Assembly (NCBI GenBank): GCA_005799475.1
Contig: SYGQ01000168.1
Span: 1-17,270 of the forward strand
DNA length: 17,270 nucleotides
Direction of reading: 5' to 3'
DNA from: Planctomycetia bacterium
GTDB lineage: Bacteria > Planctomycetota > Phycisphaerae > Phycisphaerales > SM1A02
A program made the translations under genes and the position numbers. Positions 1-7,728 of the stretch are shown here, one piece after another (within the stretch, counting starts at the first letter, position 1; each line of letters starts with the position of its first letter). The notes beneath the pieces were generated by a model, which was given only the letters and a program-made list of their open reading frames with translations, made no database searches and was not told where the DNA came from.

Positions 1-2019
1 GGCGTTCGGATGGAGCGCGAGTTCTTCCATGGCGAGCGCCGCGAGGTCGACGGTCATCACTTCTTGATGATGCCCACGCCGCGTCTTGAACGCTTGGAAC
101 TTCGTCCAGTCGGATGGATCACCGAGGAACCCGTGGATGAGCAGAAGGGGCGGAAGTCCCTCCTCATGGCGCGAGCGCGCTCGCGGCTGAAGGCTTCCAA
201 ACCGGTCGGCGACTGCACTCTGGATGTCGCGGTGCAGTCGGAGATTCTCCTTCCGCTGAGTGTGGACTTCGATCAGCATGGACCGGGGACTCGTGATCGC
301 TTCGTCGAGTGCTGCGAGGAACTCGCCATGGGTGGCACCTCGCGGAAGTGACTTGGTGCCGAACCCGAAGAGCGCGCCAGCGGCTTCGAACGACAGGCCG
401 TGCGGTGCGGTGCACCACGGGTCAAGCGCGCCATCGAAAGCGTCCAGCGGCAGGAAGTGAAAAATCCCGCCCCCATCGTTGTTCACAACCACGATCGTGA
501 TCGGCACCGGGCTTGATCGCACGAGGGCAAGCGATCCAATGTCGTGAAGCAGCGAGAGATCGCCGATGAGGAGCACCGCGCGTCGGCGCAAGGCGCGCGC
601 GTGGCCGAGCGCGGTGGCGACGAGCCCGTCGATCCCGCTCGCCCCGCGGCTGACGGCCACTTCGGCCGCGACCATCCCGCGACTCGCGTGCATGTCCGCG
701 TCGCGGATCGGCATCGAGTTCCCAAGCGCAAGGAGTGCTGCGCCTCGGGAACGCTGCGCCACCGCACGCGCCACACTCGGCTCACAGAGCACCGACCCCG
801 GTCTATCGAGTTGGTCCTCGAGTACGCCCGCAACGATGCGATCGGCGTCCATCCACGCGCGCAGGAACGATTCGTCGCAGTGAAGGATCCTCGGCATCGC
901 GGCCTGCACCGCAGCCGGAGGAGTGTGACGCAACAAGGCAGGAATCTCGATCCGTACCGAATGACCGGGATCGAATCGCACCGAGCCCGACCGGACGAGC
1001 GCGACCCGTGTCGTCCCCATGGACAAACGCGATTGGATGTACTCATTCACGACACGGCTCGACACATTGCCTCCGAGGCGGATGATCCAGTCGGGTTCGA
1101 GCGGCCGCCCGTGGACCGCGCCGGCGCGGAGGAACATGTCGCCGTGGGCGACAAGACCCTGGATGGAATCATCTCCGCGAAGTCCCGATCCGATGTCGGC
1201 AACGACCGGGCAACCAGCAGCTCGCGCCACAAGTTGGCAGATCCCGCGCTCGCGCGGCGTATGGCACGCCCCGGCCACGATGACCGGCCGAACGCAATGG
1301 CCGATCGCCGCCGCGATGCGTCCAAGAAGGCGCACGCACTCGGCCTCGCTATCACCCTTTCCGTCTTCTTCGCTGCGCCACGGCCCGTCCCCTTCGATCG
1401 AATCCCAGATGGAGCGCAGGATCCCACGATCCCAATGCTCCCGCTTCGGCGAAAGCGGCTCGCGCAACACCCAGTTGAGATGAACCGATCCCCCGTCGCC
1501 CGCTGATCCCCTCGCGCGCCGCCATGCTTCGTCGGCCGTAGACAAAATGAACTCGGGGCCTGGCTTCTCCGCCGCGCACGGAATCTCAAACGACCACCGC
1601 GCATGATCGCGCAGCATCGCGCTCTGACGAATCGACTGGTTCGCGCCGCACTCGCGAAGTTCTGGTGGACGATCTGCGGTCACGAGAATGAGTGGCGTCC
1701 CGGTCTGAGAGGCCTCGACCGCAGCGGGCAGGAGGTTGGCAACGGCTGTCCCCGAGGTCGTGATCACGATCGCCGGAATGCCCTTGGCGCGGGCGGCTCC
1801 GAGCGCCATGAATGCCCCCGCGCGTTCGTCGTGGCACACCACAGTGTCGAGTTCGGGCGTCGTGGAAGCCGCAAGCGCCAACGGTGCGCTCCGCGACCCC
1901 GGACACACGACCACAAGCGAGACTCCCAGTGCGCTCCACTCGCGAAAGGCGAGCCCCGCCCAGAGCGCGTTGAGATTCGGCGCCTGTTCCGGGTCGAAGG
2001 TCTGCGTGTTGTCGCTCAA
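1..2019 (-). CDS. menD: MenD-MenH fusion: SEPHCHC synthase joined to a SHCHC synthase-like hydrolase (partial, runs off left edge)
   Basis: The frame is open for 673 codons with no stop before the left edge. Residues 1-607 form a full ThDP-dependent MenD, which condenses isochorismate with 2-oxoglutarate to give SEPHCHC. Visible MenD motifs are PGSRSAPL (40-47), HDERAGAF with the cofactor-activating Glu (E65), TSGTA (88-92), TADRPPELR (114-122), NSMPIRD (434-440), RGASGIDG (458-465) and the ThDP/metal-binding GDLSLLHD (486-493) with NNDGGGIF (513-520). After a linker of about 15 residues, PPLLLIHGFLGDPSDW (about 624-639) looks like the start of an alpha/beta hydrolase with the oxyanion HGF seen in MenH; its catalytic Ser, Asp and His lie outside the window. 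The start is a TTG (2017-2019) overlapping the menF TGA as TTGA, with GGTGG a few bases upstream. A GTG at 2058 is a less likely alternative. The MenD call is firm; the MenH call rests on about 50 residues and position. Confidence 0.9.
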   Translation of the reverse strand, partial: MSDNTQTFDPEQAPNLNALWAGLAFREWSALGVSLVVVCPGSRSAPLALAASTTPELDTVVCHDERAGAFMALGAARAKGIPAIVITTSGTAVANLLPAAVEASQTGTPLILVTADRPPELRECGANQSIRQSAMLRDHARWSFEIPCAAEKPGPEFILSTADEAWRRARGSAGDGGSVHLNWVLREPLSPKREHWDRGILRSIWDSIEGDGPWRSEEDGKGDSEAECVRLLGRIAAAIGHCVRPVIVAGACHTPRERGICQLVARAAGCPVVADIGSGLRGDDSIQGLVAHGDMFLRAGAVHGRPLEPDWIIRLGGNVSSRVVNEYIQSRLSMGTTRVALVRSGSVRFDPGHSVRIEIPALLRHTPPAAVQAAMPRILHCDESFLRAWMDADRIVAGVLEDQLDRPGSVLCEPSVARAVAQRSRGAALLALGNSMPIRDADMHASRGMVAAEVAVSRGASGIDGLVATALGHARALRRRAVLLIGDLSLLHDIGSLALVRSSPVPITIVVVNNDGGGIFHFLPLDAFDGALDPWCTAPHGLSFEAAGALFGFGTKSLPRGATHGEFLAALDEAITSPRSMLIEVHTQRKENLRLHRDIQSAVADRFGSLQPRARSRHEEGLPPLLLIHGFLGDPSDWTKFQAFKTRRGHHQEVMTVDLAALAMEELALHPNA

Positions 2020-3482
2020 GGGTTCGCCACCACCGGACGCGGGTGCATCGGAACGCACTCTTCGGGTCCGTGGGGACCCCACGAAGCCTGCGAGGCGCGC
2101 CGTGCGATCCCCTCGAAACTCTCGAGTTTCCGTGAAGTCTCGAGCCACTCGGCATCCGCCTCCGATCCGCGGACGATGCCCGCACCAGCAAACGCCAGCA
2201 GGGACTGCTCCCGAATCACGGCCGAACGAATGGCGACGGTGAAGTCGCTCCGACTCGCGCTCACCACGCCGACGACCCCGGCGTAGAGTCCGCGAGCCAC
2301 CTCTTCGCCATCGCGGATGAAGGTGCGCGACTCCGCCAGAGGCCACCCGCACACGGCCGGTGTCGGGTGAAGTTCGGCCAGCGTGACTTCGTCGCGTGCA
2401 TCCTCGCGCAGGTGCCCGACGATTCCCGTCAGGAGGTGCTGCACATGCCGCAGCCGCATCACCCGAGGTTCGCTGTCGCGCGCGAGATGCCGCGCCAACG
2501 GCGTCAGGGCGCCCTCGACCCGGCGCACGACGCACTCATGTTCACGCCGATTCTTCTCACTCGCCAAGAGGCGTGCGGCCAGTCGGTCATCGGCCTCGCC
2601 GTCGCGCCCGCGCGTGCATGTTCCGGCCACCGCCTCGCTGTGGATGAGCCGCCCCTTGCGCTTGTACAGCCGCTCCGGGCTCGCGGCGATGAATGCGCGC
2701 ATCGGCGACTGCTCCACGAGCACATGAAAAGCGGCGGGCTCCTCGAGCCTGAGCGCGGCCAGAATGGCGCATGGGTCGATCGGTTCGTCGGCTTGGTACT
2801 CCCGTGTGCGAGCGAGAACAACCTTCTCGAACGAACCTCGCTCAATCGCCGCGAGCGCCGCATCGATCGAATCGGCCCAGCGCGCGGGATCACCATCCTC
2901 ACGCAGCCTGAAGCCGTGAGGCAGCGAGCCAACCGCACATGCGCCACTGAGCCGCTCGAGTGCAGCGAGCGCCAGCGCGTCATCGTCGCACACATGGACC
3001 GCGAGCAGGCACTCCCGAGCGCGGCGCACCTCAATGCGCGGGAGCACGACGCGCGAGGGGGCAAACCCGCTCCACGTCTGTGGAGCGCGACCCGCCGTCG
3101 CGGGATCAAACCAGTTCACCACGAAGAAAAAGGGTTCTCCGGGCTGCCCGGTTTCTGGGAAATCACTCGACTCGCTCGCCAGGCACGCCGCCACCGCGTC
3201 ATCGGCGAGACTGGCTCTTGCGAGGCACCGACCGACACCACCGATCGCCAGCGATCCCTCGCGATTCCTAAAGTAGACCCGTTCTCCTCGCGGCTGTGCT
3301 GAGACCCAGGCGAGGGGATCGATCTGAGCGATCTCGACCTCGTACCGACGCAACGGTTCGGGTCCGCTCGCACCACCGCGACCCGCCCGGATGGCCGTCG
3401 CCAAGGCTGCCGACGCCGTCTCGAGGGTCCGACATCCTGGCAATCTGACCGTGACCAACGAACCTGAGCGACGCGTGAGCAT
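2016..3482 (-). CDS. menF: Isochorismate synthase MenF
   Basis: Converts chorismate to isochorismate, the first step toward menaquinone, in the cytoplasm with Mg2+. The 488-residue protein carries the chorismate-binding fold in its C-terminal half: FEKVVLAR with the general-base Lys at 220 (equivalent to K190 of E. coli MenF), AASPERLY (267-273), EAVAGT (283-288), the EH pair (314-315), LHPTPAVCG (371-379), RGLYAGVVG (397-405) and a closing GAGIVRGS...E...E..K metal/substrate block (433-452). It is longer than the E. coli enzyme (about 430), mostly through the variable N-terminal half. The ATG start has GGAAGG 4-5 bases upstream. The gene is first in a transcript with the MenD-MenH fusion and diverges from rnd. 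Related salicylate or siderophore isochorismate synthases share these motifs, but the adjacent menD settles the role. Confidence 0.95.
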   Translation of the reverse strand: MLTRRSGSLVTVRLPGCRTLETASAALATAIRAGRGGASGPEPLRRYEVEIAQIDPLAWVSAQPRGERVYFRNREGSLAIGGVGRCLARASLADDAVAACLASESSDFPETGQPGEPFFFVVNWFDPATAGRAPQTWSGFAPSRVVLPRIEVRRARECLLAVHVCDDDALALAALERLSGACAVGSLPHGFRLREDGDPARWADSIDAALAAIERGSFEKVVLARTREYQADEPIDPCAILAALRLEEPAAFHVLVEQSPMRAFIAASPERLYKRKGRLIHSEAVAGTCTRGRDGEADDRLAARLLASEKNRREHECVVRRVEGALTPLARHLARDSEPRVMRLRHVQHLLTGIVGHLREDARDEVTLAELHPTPAVCGWPLAESRTFIRDGEEVARGLYAGVVGVVSASRSDFTVAIRSAVIREQSLLAFAGAGIVRGSEADAEWLETSRKLESFEGIARRASQASWGPHGPEECVPMHPRPVVANP

Positions 3483-3502
3483 GCAACCTTCCGAACCCCG
3501 AG

Positions 3503-3508
3503 ATCATA
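3503..3508 (-). promoter_or_regulatory. Candidate -10 element for menF
   Basis: TATGAT on the minus strand lies 21 bases before the menF ATG and differs from TATAAT at one position. No good -35 hexamer is seen 16-18 bases further upstream. A start site here would give a very short leader that still includes the GGAAGG ribosome binding site. Weak, by pattern only. Confidence 0.3.
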
Positions 3509-3518
3509 AGCGTCCCGT

Positions 3519-3561
3519 GGCGAAAACCCTCGGTCAGCAACAACGCAATGAGTTATAGGAC
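3519..3561 (+). promoter_or_regulatory. Two-part motif GGCGAAAACCC / TTATAGGAC between menF and rnd
   Basis: The 113-base divergent intergenic region holds GGCGAAAACCC at 3519-3529 and TTATAGGAC at 3553-3561 (followed by AAAA), 23 bases apart. The same two words recur in the same order between xerC and tRNA-Lys (on the minus strand, 6 bases apart). TATAGG could act as a -10 for rnd, 37 bases before its first ATG. The role is unknown: it could be a promoter part, an operator or chance. Confidence 0.35.
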
Positions 3562-3595
3562 AAAACTGCGCGGGTTGGAGTTGTACCCTTGGTGA

Positions 3596-4864
3596 ATGAA
3601 CTTTCGGCGTCGAAAGCGCGCCATGCGCCACGCGGAGGCGCACGCCGATGGTGGATCACCACACGCGATGCGCACGCTTGAACACGTGTTGGTCTCTCAA
3701 CTCGAGCCCGAACTCCTCACGACACCCGCGGCCATTGCGTCGTTCGTCGCACACGCACGCGACGAGAACGCGATGGCGTTCGACACGGAGTTCATCGGCG
3801 AAGAGTCCTTTCACCCACGCATCTGCCTCATTCAACTCGCCACAACGAAGCGCGTGGCTCTCCTTGATCCTGTTGAACTCGACGCCTCGGATCTGGCCCC
3901 GATCTGGGAGTTCGTCTGTTCGCCAGACTGCACCACAATCGTGCACGCGGGCAGCCAAGATGTCCAAGCCGCCGAGCGGATCGCCGGCCGCCGATGCACC
4001 AATGTGATCGACACCCAAATCGCCGCCGGGTTTCTCGGAATGTCGTGGCCGGCCAGCCTCGGGTCTGTCGTGCACGGCATCACGAAGCACCGGCTCTCGA
4101 AGGGGCACACCTTCACCGATTGGGACTCGCGACCGTTGACCCACTCCCAGTTGGCCTACGCGGCCGACGATGTCCGGTACCTGCCGCTTGTGTGGAGCGT
4201 GCAGCGCACGCAGCTTGAGGACCAGGGCAGGATCGCCTGGGCGCTCGCCGAGACGGAGGAGTACCTCAGGACGACGGATGCATTCAACCCAGAGAGCCAG
4301 GTGCGCCGCGCCGCGCGCGGACTTGGATTGCGACCGCGGGTCATGACGATTCTCCGCGAGCTCGTCATCCTCCGTTACGAACTCGCACGCGAGTGTGACA
4401 TGCCCCCACGCACGGTGATTCCAGATGGCCCGCTCTTGGAACTGGCGCGCACCAAAATCGGGAAGCCAGCCGAACTCTTCGAGATTCGCGGCCTTTCGCG
4501 CCAGATCGTGGAGGGTCACGGCGACCGAATTCTCCGGACCATCGACGGCGCGCGAAACCTTCCGCTGGACCGCGACCGCATCTGGACACCGCCGGAGGAG
4601 TCGGCCGAGGACCGAGTCCGCATCGACGCGCTTTGGTCAATCCTCACAATGCGCTGTATCTCCATGGGAATCTCCATGTCGCTGGCGCTCACGCGCGCCG
4701 AACTGTCGCGGTGGTACCTCTCCAAGGGTCGTGCTGAGGGACAGCCGCTCTTCGCCGCGGACTCTTGGCGCGCCGAGGCCATCGGCCATTGGCTCGAGGC
4801 ATTCCTCAATGGCTCGGAGCGGCTCACGCTCGCCTGGCGCAATGATGGACCCATCGTTCCATGA
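3596..4864 (+). CDS. rnd: Ribonuclease D-type 3'-5' exonuclease
   Basis: A DEDDy-family exonuclease that trims the 3' ends of tRNA and other stable RNA precursors. Exo I is FDTEF (D63, E65), Exo II is HAGSQD (D122), and Exo III is YAADDVRYL with the Y-x3-D pair Y188/D192, which defines the DEDDy class. A helical HRDC-like nucleic-acid-binding domain follows at about 243-320, including RELVILRYELARECDMP. Length (422) exceeds E. coli RNase D (375). About 35 residues precede the usual N-terminus, so the true start may be the in-frame ATG at 3668 rather than 3596; neither has a clear Shine-Dalgarno sequence. It heads the plus-strand run, and its TGA overlaps the coaBC ATG as ATGA. Confidence 0.93.
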   Translation: MNFRRRKRAMRHAEAHADGGSPHAMRTLEHVLVSQLEPELLTTPAAIASFVAHARDENAMAFDTEFIGEESFHPRICLIQLATTKRVALLDPVELDASDLAPIWEFVCSPDCTTIVHAGSQDVQAAERIAGRRCTNVIDTQIAAGFLGMSWPASLGSVVHGITKHRLSKGHTFTDWDSRPLTHSQLAYAADDVRYLPLVWSVQRTQLEDQGRIAWALAETEEYLRTTDAFNPESQVRRAARGLGLRPRVMTILRELVILRYELARECDMPPRTVIPDGPLLELARTKIGKPAELFEIRGLSRQIVEGHGDRILRTIDGARNLPLDRDRIWTPPEESAEDRVRIDALWSILTMRCISMGISMSLALTRAELSRWYLSKGRAEGQPLFAADSWRAEAIGHWLEAFLNGSERLTLAWRNDGPIVP

Positions 4865-6126
4865 GTCACTGGCACCCACGCCCCCCGACGCCGTCACCCT
4901 TGGGAGACCATGCGGTGCCCCAGGACGGCGAGCACCTCGCACGCAAGCGCATTGCGCTCTTGGTCACAGGGGGGATCGCCGCGATGAAGGCTCCCCTCCT
5001 CGCTCGAGCGTTGCGTCGTCAGGGCGCCGAGGTCACGCCGTTCATTTCCGAAGAGGGCTTGCGCTACTGCACACAGGACACGCTTGAGTGGAGTTGCGCA
5101 CGGAGTGCCGTGACCCGACTCACCGCTGACGCGGAGCATCTCTCTGATGCGGAGCGGTTCGATGCGTTCGTTGTCGCCCCTGCGACCTACAACACGATCA
5201 ACAAGGTGGCCTCTGGCATTGCCGATGGCGTCATTACGGCCACGCTCGCGTCGGCGCTTGGTCGACTCGAGCGAGGCGAGTGCTGCGTGCTCGTGTGCCC
5301 GTCCATGCACGGGTCGATGCACACGAAGATCCTCACCGCGAGCCTGGAGCGGCTCCAAGGGCTCGGCGTGACGGTCATTCCTCCGCGCGACGACTACGGC
5401 AAGCACAACCTGCCTGACCCTGAGCCCGTCGTCGCGGCTCTGTGCGCGGCCACCAGCACATCGCCGCTGAAGGGCCGTTCGTTCCTCGTGACGGGTGGAC
5501 CTGTCGGCGCCGACCTCGACGGGGTGCGCAGGATCTCGAGTCCGTTCACGGGGGCACTGGGCATCGAAGTCGCGCGCGAACTCGCGCTGTGCGGGGGTGA
5601 TGTCACGCTCCTTCTTGGCTCGGGGAGTCTCCCGGCACCGGCGTGGCTGAATGCGCAGACGGTCCACTCCATCGATGAGTACCGAGAGATCGTGATGCGA
5701 ACCCTCGCCTCGCGCCCCCACCAGGCCGCGATCCTGAGTGCCGCCGTGGCCGACTTCGCGCCCCACACCATTCGTCACGGCAAGACCAAGAGCGCCGATG
5801 GACCGTGGACCGTCGAACTCCATCCGACCTCGAAGGTCATTGACGAAGTCCACCGCGCCCATCCGGACCTGGAGATCGTCGGCTTCAAGTTCGAGGCGGG
5901 ATCGTCGCAGGCCGACCTCTTGCGGATCGCGAGCGAGCGCGCCGCGACACACGGCGCCTGCGTCGCTAACCGGGCCGAAGACAATCCACGAGGCGGCGAA
6001 CACGCCGCATGGCTCGTCGTACGAGGCCACGAGCCGCAGTGCCTCAAGGGGAAACCCGCGATTGCGCGAGCGATCCGTGTGCATCTTGAGCACGACGCGC
6101 TCACGCACCGTAGGGCACACCCGTGA
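4861..6126 (+). CDS. coaBC: CoaBC (Dfp)-like bifunctional coenzyme A biosynthesis protein, divergent active sites
   Basis: By family this protein couples phosphopantothenate to cysteine (CoaB) and decarboxylates the product to 4'-phosphopantetheine (CoaC, FMN-dependent). The flavoprotein half (about 30-195) shows TGGIAAMKAP, the catalytic-type His (H93) and PATYNTINKVASGIADG (107-123). The synthetase half (about 204-405) shows DGVRRIS, SAAVADFAP (293-301), a Lys-containing KTK (308-310) and VGFKFEA (340-346). Several key positions differ from E. coli Dfp. PxMNxxM reads PSMHGSM (Asn to His150), no Cys-Gly-Asp segment is found in the first domain, and the Asn after VRxIS is Ser227. An N-terminal extension of about 28 residues precedes the fold. 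The start overlaps the rnd stop (ATGA). The family is clear; full catalytic competence is uncertain. Confidence 0.85.
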   Translation: MSHWHPRPPTPSPLGDHAVPQDGEHLARKRIALLVTGGIAAMKAPLLARALRRQGAEVTPFISEEGLRYCTQDTLEWSCARSAVTRLTADAEHLSDAERFDAFVVAPATYNTINKVASGIADGVITATLASALGRLERGECCVLVCPSMHGSMHTKILTASLERLQGLGVTVIPPRDDYGKHNLPDPEPVVAALCAATSTSPLKGRSFLVTGGPVGADLDGVRRISSPFTGALGIEVARELALCGGDVTLLLGSGSLPAPAWLNAQTVHSIDEYREIVMRTLASRPHQAAILSAAVADFAPHTIRHGKTKSADGPWTVELHPTSKVIDEVHRAHPDLEIVGFKFEAGSSQADLLRIASERAATHGACVANRAEDNPRGGEHAAWLVVRGHEPQCLKGKPAIARAIRVHLEHDALTHRRAHP

Positions 6127-6725
6127 GCCGGACTTTCGTGACCGGGGACACTCACTTCGGCCATACCCAGGCGATCGCACTCTTCAAGCGTCCTGTACCC
6201 GAGGGCGATGTGACCGCGATGGACGAGATGCTCCTCGAGAACATCAACGAGCGGGTTGGCAAGCGCGACCGCCTGATTCATGTCGGCGACTTCACCGGAC
6301 CGCTTCCTTGGCGTGGCCCCGCTCGGCGCTCGAGCCTCGAGACACTTCGGTCGCTGCGGGCGAAGATCCGCTGCCGGCGCGTCGAACTTGTGGTGGGGAA
6401 TCACGACCCGACGCCCTCCGTCGCCCGCCGGGTCTTCGATGACGCACGACACATTCTGTCGTGGCGCGGATGGACAGGTGGTCCGGAGCGCATCGTCGCC
6501 TTCCACTATCCACTGCGTACTTGGCAAGGCGTGATGAATGGCGCCATGCACCTCTACGGACACATGCATGGCGCGTTTGAACCTGTCGGACGGAGCATCG
6601 ATGTCGGCGTCGACTGTTGGTCGCATGCGCCGGTGCTTCTGGATGATGTCCTTGCCTCGCTGTCGCGGATCGCACCGCCCGAGCGAGAGTCACCACTCGT
6701 GCGCCGACAGCACCTTCGGGCGTGA
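6123..6725 (+). CDS. Calcineurin-like metallophosphoesterase
   Basis: A 200-residue dimetal phosphoesterase with the complete set of metal ligands: GDTHFGH (D9, H11, H14), VGDF (D56), GNHD (N93, H94, D95), the HYPLRTW block (H128) and GHMHG (H147, H149). The short form and the HYPxRxW sequence match the small 'predicted phosphoesterase' group (COG4186-like) rather than MutT, ApaH or YfcE proteins. The substrate cannot be read from the sequence. It starts at a GTG that overlaps the coaBC stop (GTGA) and ends overlapping the next gene. Its place behind coaBC could mean action on a phosphorylated pantetheine-type metabolite, but that is only a guess from position. Confidence 0.85.
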   Translation: MSRTFVTGDTHFGHTQAIALFKRPVPEGDVTAMDEMLLENINERVGKRDRLIHVGDFTGPLPWRGPARRSSLETLRSLRAKIRCRRVELVVGNHDPTPSVARRVFDDARHILSWRGWTGGPERIVAFHYPLRTWQGVMNGAMHLYGHMHGAFEPVGRSIDVGVDCWSHAPVLLDDVLASLSRIAPPERESPLVRRQHLRA

Positions 6726-7045
6726 CCGATCGACTGGACTATCATCACGCCGTGCGAAACGACCCAAGATTCCGTGCGGCTCGACAGCGGCTCGGTGTGC
6801 TGGCCATTGCGGGATCGTTGCTCCCACTGTGGTCGTGTGGATCGGAGCAATCGGTCAATGCGCCCGACGCCTATCGACTTTCGGGGGCGTCGAATCGTGT
6901 CATGAGTTCGGGCGCGTGGGATGTCGACGCATCGAGCATCGAGGAACGATGGAACGAGGATCCAACAGTCATGGAACCTGACTATCCATCGATGAACCCA
7001 ATGCCGGGCTTCGCGAACCAAGGCGTCGGGCCGTACGGACCGTGA
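6722..7045 (+). CDS. Small putative lipoprotein of unknown function
   Basis: A 107-residue protein I do not recognise. An Arg-rich stretch (12-23) is followed by a hydrophobic segment LGVLAIAGSLLPLW and a lipobox-like LWSC with Cys39, so it is probably exported and lipid-anchored. Trp at -2 is unusual for a lipobox. The remaining 68 residues are low in hydrophobics and end in a Pro/Gly/Asn/Met-rich tail (MNPMPGF, GVGPYGP). It begins at a GTG overlapping the phosphoesterase stop (GTGA), and its own TGA overlaps the marC GTG the same way, which supports its being a real gene. A second GTG at 6752 would give a more normal 28-residue signal peptide and may be the true start. Confidence 0.7.
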   Translation: MTDRLDYHHAVRNDPRFRAARQRLGVLAIAGSLLPLWSCGSEQSVNAPDAYRLSGASNRVMSSGAWDVDASSIEERWNEDPTVMEPDYPSMNPMPGFANQGVGPYGP

Positions 7046-7719
7046 ACAAGGTCGACTACGCACAGATTTTCGTCTCGATGCTGGCGATCGTGAATCCCCT
7101 TCTCGGGATCCCGATGTTCCTCAGCGTCTCCGACTCGATGGACTCGGCCCACCGCCGACGCGCCGCACGAGCGACTGCGATCACCGTGTCCGTGGTGCTG
7201 GCGACCTCGGCGCTCGCTGGCGCTTTCATCCTGGGTCTCTTCGGCATCAATGTGATGGATTTCTCCATCGCCGGCGGCATCCTCGTTCTGCTCATGGCGG
7301 TCAACATGCTCGGCGCCCGCGGGGACTCGGGTGCGCGCTTGTCGGCCGATGAACGGCTCGAGGCAACGCAGCGTCAGAGCGCCGCGATCGTGCCACTTGG
7401 CGTCCCGCTCCTTGCGGGACCCGGCGCCATTTCCATGGCGATCATCGTGGCCGACCTCTCGGATTCGATCCGTCACAAGCTGACCATCGTGGCCATCGCC
7501 GCGCTGATCGGACTGCTGACCTACGCCACGCTCCGTGCGGCACGCGGCATCTCACGCCTGCTCGGGGTGACGGGGATGAACATCGTCAACCGCATCATGG
7601 GACTGCTCCTCGCAGCTGTCGCCGTCAGCTTCATCGTGACTGGCGTGCAGCGCCTCTTTCCGATTCTGGGTCCAGCCCCCGCGACGGCAACGGCCGCCGC
7701 GTCGCCAAACCCTCAGTAG
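7042..7719 (+). CDS. marC: MarC family integral membrane protein
   Basis: A 225-residue inner-membrane protein of the MarC/UPF0056 family with about six hydrophobic segments (roughly 6-27, 45-67, 70-92, 113-138, 146-166, 180-205). Family features include the early AIVNPLLGIPMFL block (15-27), GGILVLLMAVNML in the third segment, and VPLGVPLLAGPGAIS (115-129), the repeat-related signature at the start of the fourth. Despite the name, marC of E. coli is not established as a drug-resistance determinant, and the transported substrate is unknown. The start GTG overlaps the upstream lipoprotein stop. The C-terminus ends in an Ala/Thr/Pro tail. purE follows after 9 bases. Confidence 0.9.
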   Translation: MNKVDYAQIFVSMLAIVNPLLGIPMFLSVSDSMDSAHRRRAARATAITVSVVLATSALAGAFILGLFGINVMDFSIAGGILVLLMAVNMLGARGDSGARLSADERLEATQRQSAAIVPLGVPLLAGPGAISMAIIVADLSDSIRHKLTIVAIAALIGLLTYATLRAARGISRLLGVTGMNIVNRIMGLLLAAVAVSFIVTGVQRLFPILGPAPATATAAASPNPQ

Positions 7720-7728
7720 GATCGGCGC

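Noticed and set aside
544..1506. 320-codon open frame on the plus strand
   Set aside because: It lies opposite menD, which shows clear family motifs. The frame is Arg/His/Asp-rich with no recognisable fold and is a shadow of GC-rich codon use.
2367..3302. 311-codon open frame opposite menF
   Set aside because: It is antisense to the isochorismate synthase motifs and has no ribosome binding site or recognisable domain.
3656..4519. 287-codon open frame opposite rnd
   Set aside because: It is an antisense shadow of the RNase D gene with no family features.
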